Assembly (NCBI GenBank): GCA_016722445.1
Contig: JADKIZ010000003.1
Coordinates: forward strand, 89,502-153,501
Direction: 5' to 3'
Source: Flavobacteriales bacterium
GTDB taxonomy: Bacteria > Bacteroidota > Bacteroidia > Flavobacteriales_D > Sanyastnellaceae
DNA length: 64,000 nt
In this document: positions 19,752 to 30,242 of the stretch, piece by piece
Position numbering within the stretch: the stretch's first letter is position 1
How the letters are laid out: each line of letters opens with the position of its first letter
Made by a program: the position numbers and the translations under genes
The notes under the pieces: model-generated
What the model saw: only the letters and a program-made list of their open reading frames with translations
Told to the model about the DNA's origin: nothing
Databases searched by the model: none

Positions 19752-22700
19752 ATGAAAAAAATCACTGTAATTCTGTATTTTTTTATTAATCATCTTTTGC
19801 TCATTCATTCGCAAGTTTGGCAACCAGTAGGGCCAAACCCGCTAGATCAGCTCATTATTGATGGCAGTGGGAGCAGTTTCACAGACATTGTTACAGATAA
19901 TTATGAAAATCCAATAGTCGCATTTTCAGATGGATCGTATGGCAACAAAATAACTGTGAAGAAATTCAATGGTACCAATTGGGAAACAATTGGAGCACCC
20001 GGCTTTTCCGCAGGGTGGGCAGAATGGATTTCCATCACAATTGACAATTTCGGAATTCCATATGTGTCATATAAAGATTTGGCCAATGGTCATAAAGTCA
20101 CCGTTATGAAATTCGATGGCAGTAATTGGCAAATACTTGGAACACCTGGATTTTCTACCAGCTCAGTTTATTACACTTCAATAGCGGTTGATAATATCGG
20201 TACTCCGTATGTAGCGTTTCAAGATGTTGGCAATGGCAGTAAAGCAACTGTAATGAAATTTAATGGCAGCAGTTGGGAAGCGATTGGCAATATGGGAATC
20301 TCCGCTGGAACTGCATCTTATACATCCATTGCTGTAGGCATCGATAATTATCCGATGTTGGCATATAAAGATGGCGGTTTTAGCGATAAAGCCACAGTTT
20401 TGAAATATAATGGAACATCCTGGGAAGCGCTTGGTATTGAAGGATTTTCTGCTGGGGCTATTGACTATGGTAATCTAGCTCTGTCTGATAATGGAATACC
20501 TTTTTTCATTTATCGAGATTGGGCAAACAGTTATAAAGCGACAGTCATGACATTCAATGGTAGCAATTGGGTCAATGTCGGCGCTCCCGGATTTTCAGTC
20601 GGCGCGGTAGCCGATCCATCCATAACAATAGATAGCAACGGTTTTCCCTATGTACATTTCGCTGACTATGGTATTAGTGATAAATCTGTAGTCATGAAAT
20701 ACAATGGTTCCAACTGGGAGTTGGTTGGTACTAGCGGACTATCAGCTGGGCAGGCTCATTTTACATCAATTGCATTGGACAATAATGACATTCCTTATAT
20801 CGCTTTTCGCGACCTGGGATTAGCATATTTGCCCATTGCAATGAAATTCAATGGAAGCAATTGGAGCATTTTAGGAACTACAGGCATTTCTACTGGCGAA
20901 ACTAATTCAACAACAATAGCTATCGATGACAGCGGTACCCCTTACATAACTTACTTGGATGTTCCAAATGGTAATAAAGTAATAGTTAAAAAATTCGACG
21001 GCTACAATTGGATTAATGTGGGAAGTGCGGTCAACTCTACCGGATCCGCTGGCGCACCAACCATTGACTTAGATTCGTCAGGTGCCCCTTTTGTTGCATT
21101 TCCTGACGGTTCACTTGGAAATAAAGCTACTGTCATGAAATTCAATGGCACGACATGGGAATTAGTTGGCTTGCCTGGTTTTTCTACCGGTGCTACCACA
21201 TATACAAAAATATTAGTTGATGATACGGGTACTCCATATCTAACCTTTGCGGATGGAGCAAACAGCAATAAAGCGACAGTCATGAAATTCAATGGTGGCG
21301 CCTGGAACATACTAGGCAATCCGGCATTTTCAACAGGAGCATCCAGTTATAATACTATTGTAATGGATACCAATAGCATACCATATGTTGCATATAGAGA
21401 TGGAGGCATTGGCAATAAAGCCTGTGTGATGAAATATGACGGAAGTGCTTGGATCCCTGTAGGAGGTGTTGGAATTTCTTCAGGGCTCGCAAACCATGTT
21501 TCAATTGCTATCGGCATTGACCAAAACCCATATATAACGTATTCTGATGGAACTTTAAGTAATAGGGCAACCGTACTAAAATACGATGGCTCAACTTGGA
21601 ATACTGTTGGTAATCCGGGATTTACTTCAGGTGCTGCTTCTAATACTTGCATTGCGATTGACAATAGTGGTAATCCATACGTCGCATTTCGAGACGTTGC
21701 AAATGGCAGCAAGGCGACAGTTATGAAATATATTGCTGGTAATTGGGACACTGTTGGTGCTGCCGGTTTCTCACCTTCATGGATCACTAACATTTACTTA
21801 GCTGTCAACCCTGATGGAATACCCTATGTTGTATACAAGAATGTAAGTGCTTGGGTATATAAATATTCAATACCCTGCATCCAACCTACCATTCCTACAC
21901 TACTTACAAGCTCAAATACAAACTGTGGTACACACAATACAACTCTTAGTATTGATACTGGATCATTAAATGATGCTACTCACTGGCAGTGGTACAGTAA
22001 TTCCTGTGATGGATTTGCTGTTGGAAGTGGTTCAAGTATTATTGTGTCGCCGTCAACAAACACTACTTATTTTGTGCGAGGCGAAGGAGGTTGTGCATCC
22101 GCGGGTGCATGCGCAAATATTTCCATTACTGTCGATAATCCTTTGACTTGGTATCTCGACATTGATAATGACTCATATTATTCAAGCACACAGGCGGCAT
22201 GCACAAGCCCGGGGTTAGGATGGACATCCATAATGCCTATAGGTGGTGCTGGTGATTGTGCAGAGAGCAATGCAACTATTAATCCTGGAGCGCTTGAAAT
22301 TTGCAATGGTTTGAATGATGACTGCGATGGTCAAACTGACGAAGGTTGCAGTCCTCCAGCATTGACAAATGACAATCCTGCGACTGCATCAAACGTAGCA
22401 TACAGTTCCAATATGAATTATCCGAACTGTTATCCCATTACTGGTACCACCATGTTGGCAACAGACTCTCCAGAATCATCAGTTTTTTCTGGCCCTGACA
22501 CTTGGTATAAATTTATCGCACAGTCGACTGCCGCCTCTATTACGTTAACAAGTTCCAATATGGATGATGCAATAGCCCTCTATTCATTTTCATCCAACAT
22601 TTACACACTCATTGATTCTGAAAATGAAAGTTCTGGAATTGGTGATTTTGAAAGAATGAATGTAAGCAACCTGATACCAGGTAATACTTATTACATTTCT

Positions 22701-23753
22701 GTTGGCGCTGTAAGCTCATCGATCGGAGGTACTTTCAGTCTTTGCATTCAGAATTTAATGCCAAGTGGATGTGCCAATGCTACCCCCATAACCGGATATT
22801 CACTTTGCCAAAATTTTAAGGCAAGCTATCATGGTTCTGCCAGCTATGGTGTATCATATTCATTCTCCTTCACAGGCACTGGAGGAGGAGCATTAGGTAC
22901 AACAACAATCTCAGGCACAAATGGACTCATTCCCCTCTCCAATCCAATACTTGCTCTTCGATATGGCGGCATTTACAATGTGCAAGTCGATATTCTTTAC
23001 GCTCTTCTCAATAGTGCGTCTGTATTAGAAAATATCACAGTCAATGGTGATCCAGCTTCAGCCAATTGCACTGGAGTATTTATTAAGAATGCCCCATTGC
23101 TCGAAGTTAAATCTTCTCAACGATGTCCAGCTAGCTTGTTTAGAAGTAACTATTTAATCGCAACTCCTGCTCCCGGAAACTTTGCTTCATGTGGTGCAAC
23201 AAGCTATACATATGAATTGACTTCTGTTTCCGATTGTACTGGTTTAAATGCACTCGGTTTACCATTTGAGGTTAACACACCGGGTAATACACCTTATTTA
23301 CCTCTTGCAATTGCTTTTCCAAATTTGTTGCCAAATTCTGGATATTGGAAAGTTAGGGTGCATGCCAATTTCGCTTATGGATCAGGATCATATGGTTCAG
23401 CACCTTTCTGGGTTATTTTAGTAACCGGAACTTCAGCAAGCGCATCGCAAGCAGATGAACAAGCGTATAATCAAAATGAAAAATCTACTTTGATTAGTGG
23501 TTCAACTGTTATTTACCCCAATCCCTGTGATGGCAATTTAATTCAACGAAATTTGATCACCTCCAAGGACAAACCTATACACATCCGTGTAATCGATGGT
23601 TTAGGCAATGCTGTATATTCGAACACCTATGTTACTGACGGGTCTTTATATTCTCAAATTCTATTTGATAAGACATTGTCATCAGGCGTGTATTTAGTTG
23701 AAATCACTTTGGACGATATTGTGCAAACTCACAAACTAATAGTCACCAATTAA
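19752..23753 (+). CDS. Large T9SS protein: propeller-like repeats, MopE-type motif and PPC-like domain
   Basis: 1333 residues with a signal peptide ending near SQ (residue 21). About fourteen repeats of 46-50 residues occupy 30-690; each has a core like KATVMKFNG-x-x-W, then GFS-x-G and a strand such as PYVAFRD. They probably form beta-propellers. Residues about 799-866 carry a MopE-like Cys/Asp motif (DIDNDSYYSS, then CNGLNDDCDGQTDEGC), seen in copper- or calcium-binding surface proteins. A PPC-like beta domain follows (about 870-1000), then a Cys-containing domain and a T9SS tail (about 1255-1333) with YPNP. The protein is expected on the cell surface or released. It is bracketed by the 225-bp direct repeat of the cyclase gene, so it may have arrived as a cassette. 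Function is probably adhesion or binding; this is inference. Confidence 0.8.
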   Translation: MKKITVILYFFINHLLLIHSQVWQPVGPNPLDQLIIDGSGSSFTDIVTDNYENPIVAFSDGSYGNKITVKKFNGTNWETIGAPGFSAGWAEWISITIDNFGIPYVSYKDLANGHKVTVMKFDGSNWQILGTPGFSTSSVYYTSIAVDNIGTPYVAFQDVGNGSKATVMKFNGSSWEAIGNMGISAGTASYTSIAVGIDNYPMLAYKDGGFSDKATVLKYNGTSWEALGIEGFSAGAIDYGNLALSDNGIPFFIYRDWANSYKATVMTFNGSNWVNVGAPGFSVGAVADPSITIDSNGFPYVHFADYGISDKSVVMKYNGSNWELVGTSGLSAGQAHFTSIALDNNDIPYIAFRDLGLAYLPIAMKFNGSNWSILGTTGISTGETNSTTIAIDDSGTPYITYLDVPNGNKVIVKKFDGYNWINVGSAVNSTGSAGAPTIDLDSSGAPFVAFPDGSLGNKATVMKFNGTTWELVGLPGFSTGATTYTKILVDDTGTPYLTFADGANSNKATVMKFNGGAWNILGNPAFSTGASSYNTIVMDTNSIPYVAYRDGGIGNKACVMKYDGSAWIPVGGVGISSGLANHVSIAIGIDQNPYITYSDGTLSNRATVLKYDGSTWNTVGNPGFTSGAASNTCIAIDNSGNPYVAFRDVANGSKATVMKYIAGNWDTVGAAGFSPSWITNIYLAVNPDGIPYVVYKNVSAWVYKYSIPCIQPTIPTLLTSSNTNCGTHNTTLSIDTGSLNDATHWQWYSNSCDGFAVGSGSSIIVSPSTNTTYFVRGEGGCASAGACANISITVDNPLTWYLDIDNDSYYSSTQAACTSPGLGWTSIMPIGGAGDCAESNATINPGALEICNGLNDDCDGQTDEGCSPPALTNDNPATASNVAYSSNMNYPNCYPITGTTMLATDSPESSVFSGPDTWYKFIAQSTAASITLTSSNMDDAIALYSFSSNIYTLIDSENESSGIGDFERMNVSNLIPGNTYYISVGAVSSSIGGTFSLCIQNLMPSGCANATPITGYSLCQNFKASYHGSASYGVSYSFSFTGTGGGALGTTTISGTNGLIPLSNPILALRYGGIYNVQVDILYALLNSASVLENITVNGDPASANCTGVFIKNAPLLEVKSSQRCPASLFRSNYLIATPAPGNFASCGATSYTYELTSVSDCTGLNALGLPFEVNTPGNTPYLPLAIAFPNLLPNSGYWKVRVHANFAYGSGSYGSAPFWVILVTGTSASASQADEQAYNQNEKSTLISGSTVIYPNPCDGNLIQRNLITSKDKPIHIRVIDGLGNAVYSNTYVTDGSLYSQILFDKTLSSGVYLVEITLDDIVQTHKLIVTN

Positions 23754-23841
23754 AATTGCAAATTCTCTTTATAACTCTATTTATATTAAGAAGAAAAACA
23801 TGTATTCAAATAGGTTTATATCGAAACTTGCACAAAGATAT

Positions 23842-24071
23842 GACCAGTTGTAGCCGGTATTGTTGGCGTGAAGAAGTTTCAATACGACATCTGGGGCGAC
23901 ACTGTCAATACGGCATCACGCATGGAAAGCTCTGGTGAAGCGGGAAAAGTCAATATCAGCGAAACGACCTATGCGCTGGTCAGCAATCAATTCAATTGTA
24001 CATCTCGGGGCAAAATAGCTGCCAAAGGCAAAGGAGAAATGGAGATGTATTTTGTGGAGGGGAGAATGTAA
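23842..24071 (+). pseudogene. Orphan 3' fragment of the adenylate cyclase gene (right copy of the direct repeat)
   Basis: Bases 23842-24066 repeat 19006-19229 and encode the last 70 or so residues of the cyclase domain, including YDIWGDTVNTAS, in an open frame ending at TAA 24071 or just before. There is no upstream cyclase sequence, so this is a fragment without a promoter or catalytic metal site. It keeps the GGGG run missing from the main gene. Sequence on either side differs from that around the first copy. If the interval between the copies was inserted, this copy would mark the original end of the cyclase gene. Confidence 0.85.
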
Positions 24072-24159
24072 TAAACTGCTTGGAGTATTTAAATCATTAC
24101 CAATTCGCGTTTTGATGATGCGACCATATACATGCGGTCATCCTTCCAAACACCGGAAC

Positions 24160-24187
24160 AAAAAAAATCCCGGGGTATTCCCCGGGA
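24160..24187 (-). terminator. Rho-independent terminator of the FG-GAP T9SS gene
   Basis: On - the sequence reads TCCCGGGG, AATA, CCCCGGGA, then eight T: a perfect 8-bp GC-rich stem, tetraloop and T run. It lies 9 bp after the stop of the gene at 24196-28134. This is the clearest intrinsic terminator in the window. Confidence 0.9.
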
Positions 24188-24195
24188 AATTTATT

Positions 24196-27100
24196 CTATT
24201 TATTCTTAACAATCGTTCGTGTTTCTCTGAAACCGTTTTCAGTAGAAAATTCGATCAGATAAATGCCAGAAGCAAATGGTGATAAATCCACACGCCCATT
24301 CTTAGATATCAATGAATAAGTGCTGATGACCTGACCTGTGAGATCCGTCAATTTCATTTCTTCAATGATCACATTTGAACTATAAGTCAAAAAATCATGG
24401 ACAGGAGTTGGGAAGGTCACTAGGTTTATGATGGTATGCTCATCCACATTTTCATAGACAAAATCACCGGTATATGAATTGCTGCAACCATCGGGAGTAG
24501 TGATTACTACAGTGAAATCTCCACCCATCTCAATACCGATGTAAAGTGTACTGTCCGTTTCATCGGGTAACAACTCTCCTAAGTAGTACCATTCGATAGT
24601 AGCATTTGGAGCCACAAATGTTTGAATATAACCCCATTCAGGACCATAAGAAATCGTTGCTTCAGGAATGAGTGGAGCGGTCACCAAGTAATGTATTGAT
24701 GACTCACAAAGCTCATTGGTAAATTGAAGAACCACATCATACGAATCTCCTGCATTCAAAGGAAGATTGAGAACGGGGTCAGTTGAAAATGGCTCACCGT
24801 CTACCAGCCATTGGTAGGAAAGTGCATCCGAAATGAGCGGGTCGATGGTCATACTTTCCGCATCACAATCACTCACAAGGTTTCCTCCTTCAACTACTCC
24901 ATTACATTCAAAAATTGTATTCAGTGTTGTATTGGTCACTACCGCTTCATTCAAATCGAAATAAATATTTGCTGTGTTGTCGATGGCTGTTCCTACTGGT
25001 AGGTCGGCATAAGGAGAAATTTTATACGTCACATAGCCCTGACTTCCAGCCGGATCTGAAAGACTGTCAGGAAGCATAATTTCTTCAAACTCAAATCGGA
25101 TCAATCCGTTTTCTACTGTCGACACCACAGGATGTGACCACGAAAGTATTTGCATGGTTGAAGGATCAAGGTATTCACTCAATTGATCTTCCACCACAAC
25201 TGTCTGTGCAGGTGCTGAACCCGTATTTTGAAAATGAATGGTGTAAGTGAGGTCAGTACCGTTGAACATCAATCCAGCCTGACCTGAGCCCGCAGGGCTC
25301 ACTTCTTTCATATTCGGATCATAATAACATGTTTGTACTTCATTCCAATTGACACTTTCACAAACACTCTCATTTCCCAATTCATCATAGATGCATGCGT
25401 TTACTTCCGTAATCAGAGTAGAACCCATGCTTGATACATCGGGATATTGCACGTAAATCTGAAAACTCAAAGTAGAACCATATGGTTGTGCAGGAAACAA
25501 CCATGTCAGGTTGTTACCATCACCTTCTGTAAATGGCACCGATCCGTCTAAATATGCCAAGGCAGGATCCAAGTTCACATTTACAGACAGTGGACCTGTA
25601 GATTCAGTGACGCACATAACTTGTATATTGTATACTTGTGTACCTCCACAAACAGCAAATCCGGCATTCACAGAAGGAAACACGGTTCCAAGAGGATTGG
25701 TCGGAACAAAACCAAAATCATTGTTCAATGAAGTTGGAGAATCGGCTTCAACAATGACGTCATAAAGTACAGGAGTTGTTGGAGTCCATACGTCCTCATC
25801 ATAATTGATTTCAACTTGGTGATTACCCGCATCAACCGGGAAATAATAAAGATTAGTGGCAAATTGAATGGAACCTTCAGGATTGAGCATGACGTTACTC
25901 TTATCAATACCTGTTTCACCTGCATCCCACAAGCCGTTCGAATTTTCATCCACAAAAACATGACCAGCGATGATGTGATAAGTATTCCAATTGTTCTTTA
26001 ACCAGAACCAACCCCTCGTAATCTGAGCGGCTTCAGCTAAACCTACGACATCAAGATATCCATCTCCATCTACATCTACGGCCTGAACACTGTTGAGCAT
26101 CATACCGGGGATGGTAACAGATTGTGTTTCGACAAAATTAAAATTGCCTTGATTGATATAAATTTTGTAGTCAAAATCAGGAGTGAGCGAATACGGATAA
26201 TAAAGAAACACCAATATGTCAGGAAGATTATCTGCATTAAAATCTGCGAACAAGTAATTGTGATCCTGGAAAGAAATGGGAAATGGGAAAACGTGAGAAT
26301 CCATACCGCCATAACCATCAAATTCCAGGAATGTGTAGCCATCAAATGAATCGAGAATTCCATCGCCATTCAAATCAATATTACCAATATTGAATAGCAT
26401 AGACTGTTCTGGATATTCGAATGGGACTTGCGTCAAAGTTCCATCTCCCTCGTTTCTGTAGTAATTGAGGTAATCTTCAAACAGAGAAACGTCAAAGTCA
26501 CCATCCATGTCAATATCAGCGAGGTAAGGTGTTGCCATGATCTGTTCAAGAAAAGGATAATCCGTAATCACCGAGTTTGTCAGATCTGGGTGTATGGAAA
26601 GCTGCAACATACCGAATGGAAATCCAGTATCAAAAATCAAAAGATCGTCATTCCCATCCATGTCCATGTCGTAGACATCATAATATGTTGAATTACCAGA
26701 ATAAGCTCCAGTCATATAAACAGAAAGATCAATGGAGGGAATTTCCAGCAAACCACTTTCAGTACAAATCAAAATGCGGACAGTGGTTGTTTCAATCATG
26801 ACGATATCATCACACTGGTCACCATTGATGTCCTGAACTTTGAGGTACCAATAAGGAGCGATACCATCTGCAATATTTTGTTCAGTGATGACAACAATTT
26901 CACCATTGGCGTTAAAGTCAACAACGTTATTGTCAAGAGACAAAAATTCAATTTGAGGATCAAAATCAACATTGGAAAAGCTTTGATATTGGCCAAAAAC
27001 CACATCAAAATCGAATGGCAGATCGAAATGCCCAGTACCATCATTTAGAAAATATCTTTCACCCTCTCCAATATCAAGATCACCATCTTGATCGATATCC

Positions 27101-28134
27101 GGAAAGGCGAGACTTGGCAAAAAACCGTAAGTTAAATTCACAGGCAAGTCCTGTTGTGTTTGAAAACTTCCATCTCCATTTCCATAACGAATTCCAGATA
27201 AGTATTCAGGGTAGTTATAGGTAAGAACATCATTCATTCCATCACCATTGAAATCCTCCAACCGCAACTCGGACATCATAGCCTCCAGCCCTGACACAGG
27301 AGTCGTTGTCACATAATCACTTGAAAGTGGGTCATACATGACCCCAACACTTGTCGAGCTGAAATTGTAAGTCAAAAGTTCATTGATACCATCGTTATTG
27401 ATGTCATCGATATCCAGTACTGTATAAGCAACAAGACCTGGTGATTGAATTTCTGCATAGCCAAGAGAAGAAAATCTGAAGATATGGTATGTTCCATCGT
27501 TACAACCAGAAACTGCGCAATAGCTGGAAACAATATCATCGAATCCATCTCCATCGAGATCTCCGTAAACAGAACTTAAGTAACCCAATGCAGTTGAATA
27601 TGCATTAGGATAAAACACATGCGCATTGGAAACAGTGATTTCCTCCTGAGCCCCAAACGAACCATCACCGGCTGCATAGCGCACATAAAAGATTTCTGAT
27701 TCACCTAGGTTGATGATATCATCATGACCATCCATGTTGTAGTCAAAAAAAGTATTGGAACCGGGCCAATTTCCAAGAAAATGTTCCGTCCACATTCCAC
27801 CGTCACCGGTGTTTTCAAACCAGATCACATCATCGTTGAATTGCTTACCTATTCCATCAATATCCCCATCTTCATCCATATCGTGCAACTGGTCGATGAC
27901 TGACATATTGAACACATGTTGAAGAAGATATTCTCCATTTTCATTTCGTTCGGTCCAGACGCCGTAATGGATATTTAAAATATCAATATCACCATCGCCA
28001 TCCATATCCGTCCAATAATCAGCTGAACGCTGCACAAATAGCAAACTAGGGTCGCTCAACTGCGCTTGTAACTTCGGCACAACTGAGATCATAATAAGTA
28101 AAAGACAAAATCTCTGAAGGTAAATCGTTTTCAT
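24196..28134 (-). CDS. FG-GAP/VCBS repeat T9SS protein with DUF11-like domains
   Basis: About 1312 residues from ATG 28134, which directly precedes the signal peptide (cleavage near LQAQ); the open frame reaches 28161. Some thirteen FG-GAP/VCBS calcium-binding loops of the DxDGDGxxD type occupy roughly residues 30-720 and should fold as integrin-like propellers. A SdrD B-like segment (FVDENSNGLWDAGETG) follows, then DUF11-like domains including the IYFDLNEAVVTNT signature common in Bacteroidota surface proteins. A region with an Ig-like or PKD-like pattern comes next, and a T9SS sorting tail closes the protein. A strong terminator ends the gene. It is divergent from the small beta-barrel gene at 28318. 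Probable calcium-stabilised surface adhesin or scaffold; ligand unknown. Confidence 0.83.
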   Translation of the reverse strand: MKTIYLQRFCLLLIMISVVPKLQAQLSDPSLLFVQRSADYWTDMDGDGDIDILNIHYGVWTERNENGEYLLQHVFNMSVIDQLHDMDEDGDIDGIGKQFNDDVIWFENTGDGGMWTEHFLGNWPGSNTFFDYNMDGHDDIINLGESEIFYVRYAAGDGSFGAQEEITVSNAHVFYPNAYSTALGYLSSVYGDLDGDGFDDIVSSYCAVSGCNDGTYHIFRFSSLGYAEIQSPGLVAYTVLDIDDINNDGINELLTYNFSSTSVGVMYDPLSSDYVTTTPVSGLEAMMSELRLEDFNGDGMNDVLTYNYPEYLSGIRYGNGDGSFQTQQDLPVNLTYGFLPSLAFPDIDQDGDLDIGEGERYFLNDGTGHFDLPFDFDVVFGQYQSFSNVDFDPQIEFLSLDNNVVDFNANGEIVVITEQNIADGIAPYWYLKVQDINGDQCDDIVMIETTTVRILICTESGLLEIPSIDLSVYMTGAYSGNSTYYDVYDMDMDGNDDLLIFDTGFPFGMLQLSIHPDLTNSVITDYPFLEQIMATPYLADIDMDGDFDVSLFEDYLNYYRNEGDGTLTQVPFEYPEQSMLFNIGNIDLNGDGILDSFDGYTFLEFDGYGGMDSHVFPFPISFQDHNYLFADFNADNLPDILVFLYYPYSLTPDFDYKIYINQGNFNFVETQSVTIPGMMLNSVQAVDVDGDGYLDVVGLAEAAQITRGWFWLKNNWNTYHIIAGHVFVDENSNGLWDAGETGIDKSNVMLNPEGSIQFATNLYYFPVDAGNHQVEINYDEDVWTPTTPVLYDVIVEADSPTSLNNDFGFVPTNPLGTVFPSVNAGFAVCGGTQVYNIQVMCVTESTGPLSVNVNLDPALAYLDGSVPFTEGDGNNLTWLFPAQPYGSTLSFQIYVQYPDVSSMGSTLITEVNACIYDELGNESVCESVNWNEVQTCYYDPNMKEVSPAGSGQAGLMFNGTDLTYTIHFQNTGSAPAQTVVVEDQLSEYLDPSTMQILSWSHPVVSTVENGLIRFEFEEIMLPDSLSDPAGSQGYVTYKISPYADLPVGTAIDNTANIYFDLNEAVVTNTTLNTIFECNGVVEGGNLVSDCDAESMTIDPLISDALSYQWLVDGEPFSTDPVLNLPLNAGDSYDVVLQFTNELCESSIHYLVTAPLIPEATISYGPEWGYIQTFVAPNATIEWYYLGELLPDETDSTLYIGIEMGGDFTVVITTPDGCSNSYTGDFVYENVDEHTIINLVTFPTPVHDFLTYSSNVIIEEMKLTDLTGQVISTYSLISKNGRVDLSPFASGIYLIEFSTENGFRETRTIVKNK

Positions 28135-28317
28135 TTTTGATTGATTTTTGGTAAAGGGCATTCCGTGTAGTGGACGGAATAAAAGGCAACGTTGTAAATT
28201 TTTGGTGGACTAATTTATGCATGAACCTGTCACATTCACCATTAAATCATGGAAAAAGATGACCAGGCAATTGTACAGAAATCAAACAGTGCCAATTTGA
28301 CTATATTGCATTCTGTT

Positions 28318-29043
28318 ATGCCTTCCAACCTTCATTCAAAACTCCTTGCTTCAATCCTGTTCCTTTTAACCGCAACCCGGTTATCGGCGCAGTTTACCAT
28401 CATACCAGACATGCTGGTTTGTTCCTCAAAAAACAAAATGGAATGGCATTTTAGCGATCGCGGAGAAAGTCTCCATTACAATGAAAAACGAACGGCCAAT
28501 TCGATGGGTCCCGGTATTGCCATTTTCACCAATCTAAATGAAGACTTGTCGATTGGTTTTCATTATCGTTATAAAACTTACAATATTCCATTCTATGAAG
28601 AATCGAATATTGCACTCAAAAACACCTCCCATGAGTGGATGCTTTCTTTTCTCCATCACGCCTACGGCAATGAAAAAAAGAAATTTAGTCCTTTCATCAG
28701 ATTATCTGGAGGAGTATCTATTGTCAATTCAAAAGAATTCAATTTACTCTTTCTAAGTTACACCTCACCATACACGCACGATGTCAAGTGGACTGGTCTT
28801 GTTTTCCAAATGGATTATGGAACCTGGCTTACACTCGTAAACCCGAATGTCCATCTTTCCCTAAGCGTCAACATTGGATACCATGAGACCATTCAAGTTA
28901 AACTCAAACGACATTCCGATAATGCTTCAAATATCATCAATGCACAAATGAGAAATTTATGGATTGCTGCCAATCTTGGATTTGTATTTCAATTTGGAAA
29001 AACAGGAGAGGACTCTATGAATGAAAACAACTTGGAACCATAA
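28318..29043 (+). CDS. Probable outer-membrane beta-barrel protein
   Basis: About 241 residues from ATG 28318, chosen because a signal peptide (cleavage after LSAQ) starts there; the frame is open from 28249. The mature chain has alternating beta-strand pattern throughout, many aromatic residues at strand ends, and a late strand LGFVFQFGKTG typical of small barrels, with a short polar tail. I recognise no catalytic site. The next gene, a lipoprotein, starts 15 bp downstream, so the two form a likely operon. An eight- to ten-stranded OmpA/OmpW-like barrel is the best guess; a porin-like fold of another family is possible. Confidence 0.6.
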   Translation: MPSNLHSKLLASILFLLTATRLSAQFTIIPDMLVCSSKNKMEWHFSDRGESLHYNEKRTANSMGPGIAIFTNLNEDLSIGFHYRYKTYNIPFYEESNIALKNTSHEWMLSFLHHAYGNEKKKFSPFIRLSGGVSIVNSKEFNLLFLSYTSPYTHDVKWTGLVFQMDYGTWLTLVNPNVHLSLSVNIGYHETIQVKLKRHSDNASNIINAQMRNLWIAANLGFVFQFGKTGEDSMNENNLEP

Positions 29044-29058
29044 AAACTTTTGAAAACC

Positions 29059-29640
29059 ATGCTCATTGCCCAGACCATATTCAACAGATGGAAAGTCTTC
29101 ATTGTTCTTACCATGCCTTCTATCTTCCTGTCTAGTTGTATGGAATACGAATACTTCAATTTACATGCGCTCAAATCTGAATTTTACGATGTACAGCAAG
29201 TAAAATTCATTCAGGAACAAACAGGACTCTCCATCACATTAAAACCTTCCTCTTACGAATGCAATGAAAGTGACCGGGAATACTATAAATATTCCTCTAA
29301 ACTCACACATGTATATATCAATGAACTTTGTGGACAATCGGTAAAAATTTCGGATGATTATATCTCGATGCTAGATCACAGCATCAGATCTGAAGCGCGC
29401 AAGAGCGGATGCAGCATCGATCTATTTTTTGAAAAAGACGAATTCAGTTTACCATCAAATACAACAGATACGACATTTCATATGATCAATGTGACAATCG
29501 ACGGAGCAGAATATCAGAATGTTTATGTCCTGACAAATTCAGAGGGTCATGCCACCTACATCGATTCGATTTATTACTTAAATGGAACCGGCCTTCTCAA
29601 AGTGTTCGAAAAATCGGGGATTGTTTGGAAAAGGCAATGA
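29059..29640 (+). CDS. Lipoprotein of unknown function
   Basis: About 193 residues from ATG 29059 (an in-frame TTG lies at 29050). Signal peptide with lipobox FLSSC, Cys near residue 27. The mature part has two further Cys residues and a beta-rich C-terminal half. No family is recognised. It follows the beta-barrel gene closely and may be its periplasmic partner. The product converges on the small exported protein at 29691-30080. Confidence 0.6.
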   Translation: MLIAQTIFNRWKVFIVLTMPSIFLSSCMEYEYFNLHALKSEFYDVQQVKFIQEQTGLSITLKPSSYECNESDREYYKYSSKLTHVYINELCGQSVKISDDYISMLDHSIRSEARKSGCSIDLFFEKDEFSLPSNTTDTTFHMINVTIDGAEYQNVYVLTNSEGHATYIDSIYYLNGTGLLKVFEKSGIVWKRQ

Positions 29641-29690
29641 TGATCAAAACATCAAAAAGTATCGCGTGCTAAGATGGTCAAATGAGCACA

Positions 29691-30080
29691 TCAACGACTC
29701 ACCACCTCACCCATTCTGCACAATCTATAGAACGCCGTACCTTTTCTCGATTTGATGGCTGATCCATCTTTCTCTGGTTTCCAAATCCGCATGATTTTCG
29801 CGACAGCAGGATAATCACTTAAGATCACATCACCATCGTGCATCGACCATTTGCCAGAAAGACGAACTTTATTGTCCGGATCAGTGTTGTCGATATAGCT
29901 AAAAGTATTGTCGGTGTTTAAAGTCAATTCCAAAGAAATGGTATGCGCCTCTTCCTTGTCAACTACGCATACACCGTATTTGCCGGCTACATTTTGTGCC
30001 ACACCCATTGAATGACTTGATGGAAAGGTAAAAGCCAACAATAGCAGACACCCGAAGGTGAGCATAGAAATTTGTTTCAT
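29691..30080 (-). CDS. Small exported protein, possibly lipocalin-like
   Basis: About 129 residues from ATG 30080. A signal peptide of about 25-30 residues precedes a mature domain that opens with AGKYGVCVVD and has six to eight short beta strands with a GKWSMHDGDVILSD segment. This is the layout of small lipocalin-like stress or metal-response domains, but no diagnostic motif is present. It is a single gene, convergent with the lipoprotein gene at 29059-29640 and divergent from the T9SS gene at 30243. Confidence 0.55.
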   Translation of the reverse strand: MKQISMLTFGCLLLLAFTFPSSHSMGVAQNVAGKYGVCVVDKEEAHTISLELTLNTDNTFSYIDNTDPDNKVRLSGKWSMHDGDVILSDYPAVAKIMRIWKPEKDGSAIKSRKGTAFYRLCRMGEVVSR

Positions 30081-30242
30081 TGTAAAAAGCAATTTAGGAG
30101 ATACGAAGATACTTCTAAATCATGTATCGATCAAATTCTGAAATAATTAAAGGTGTATGATGCGCTTCAATCTTGATTCATGTGGATGATGGGGGTAAAA
30201 TGATCTTCGCTTGTATATTTCCTCGACCTTAATCATGCCTCA

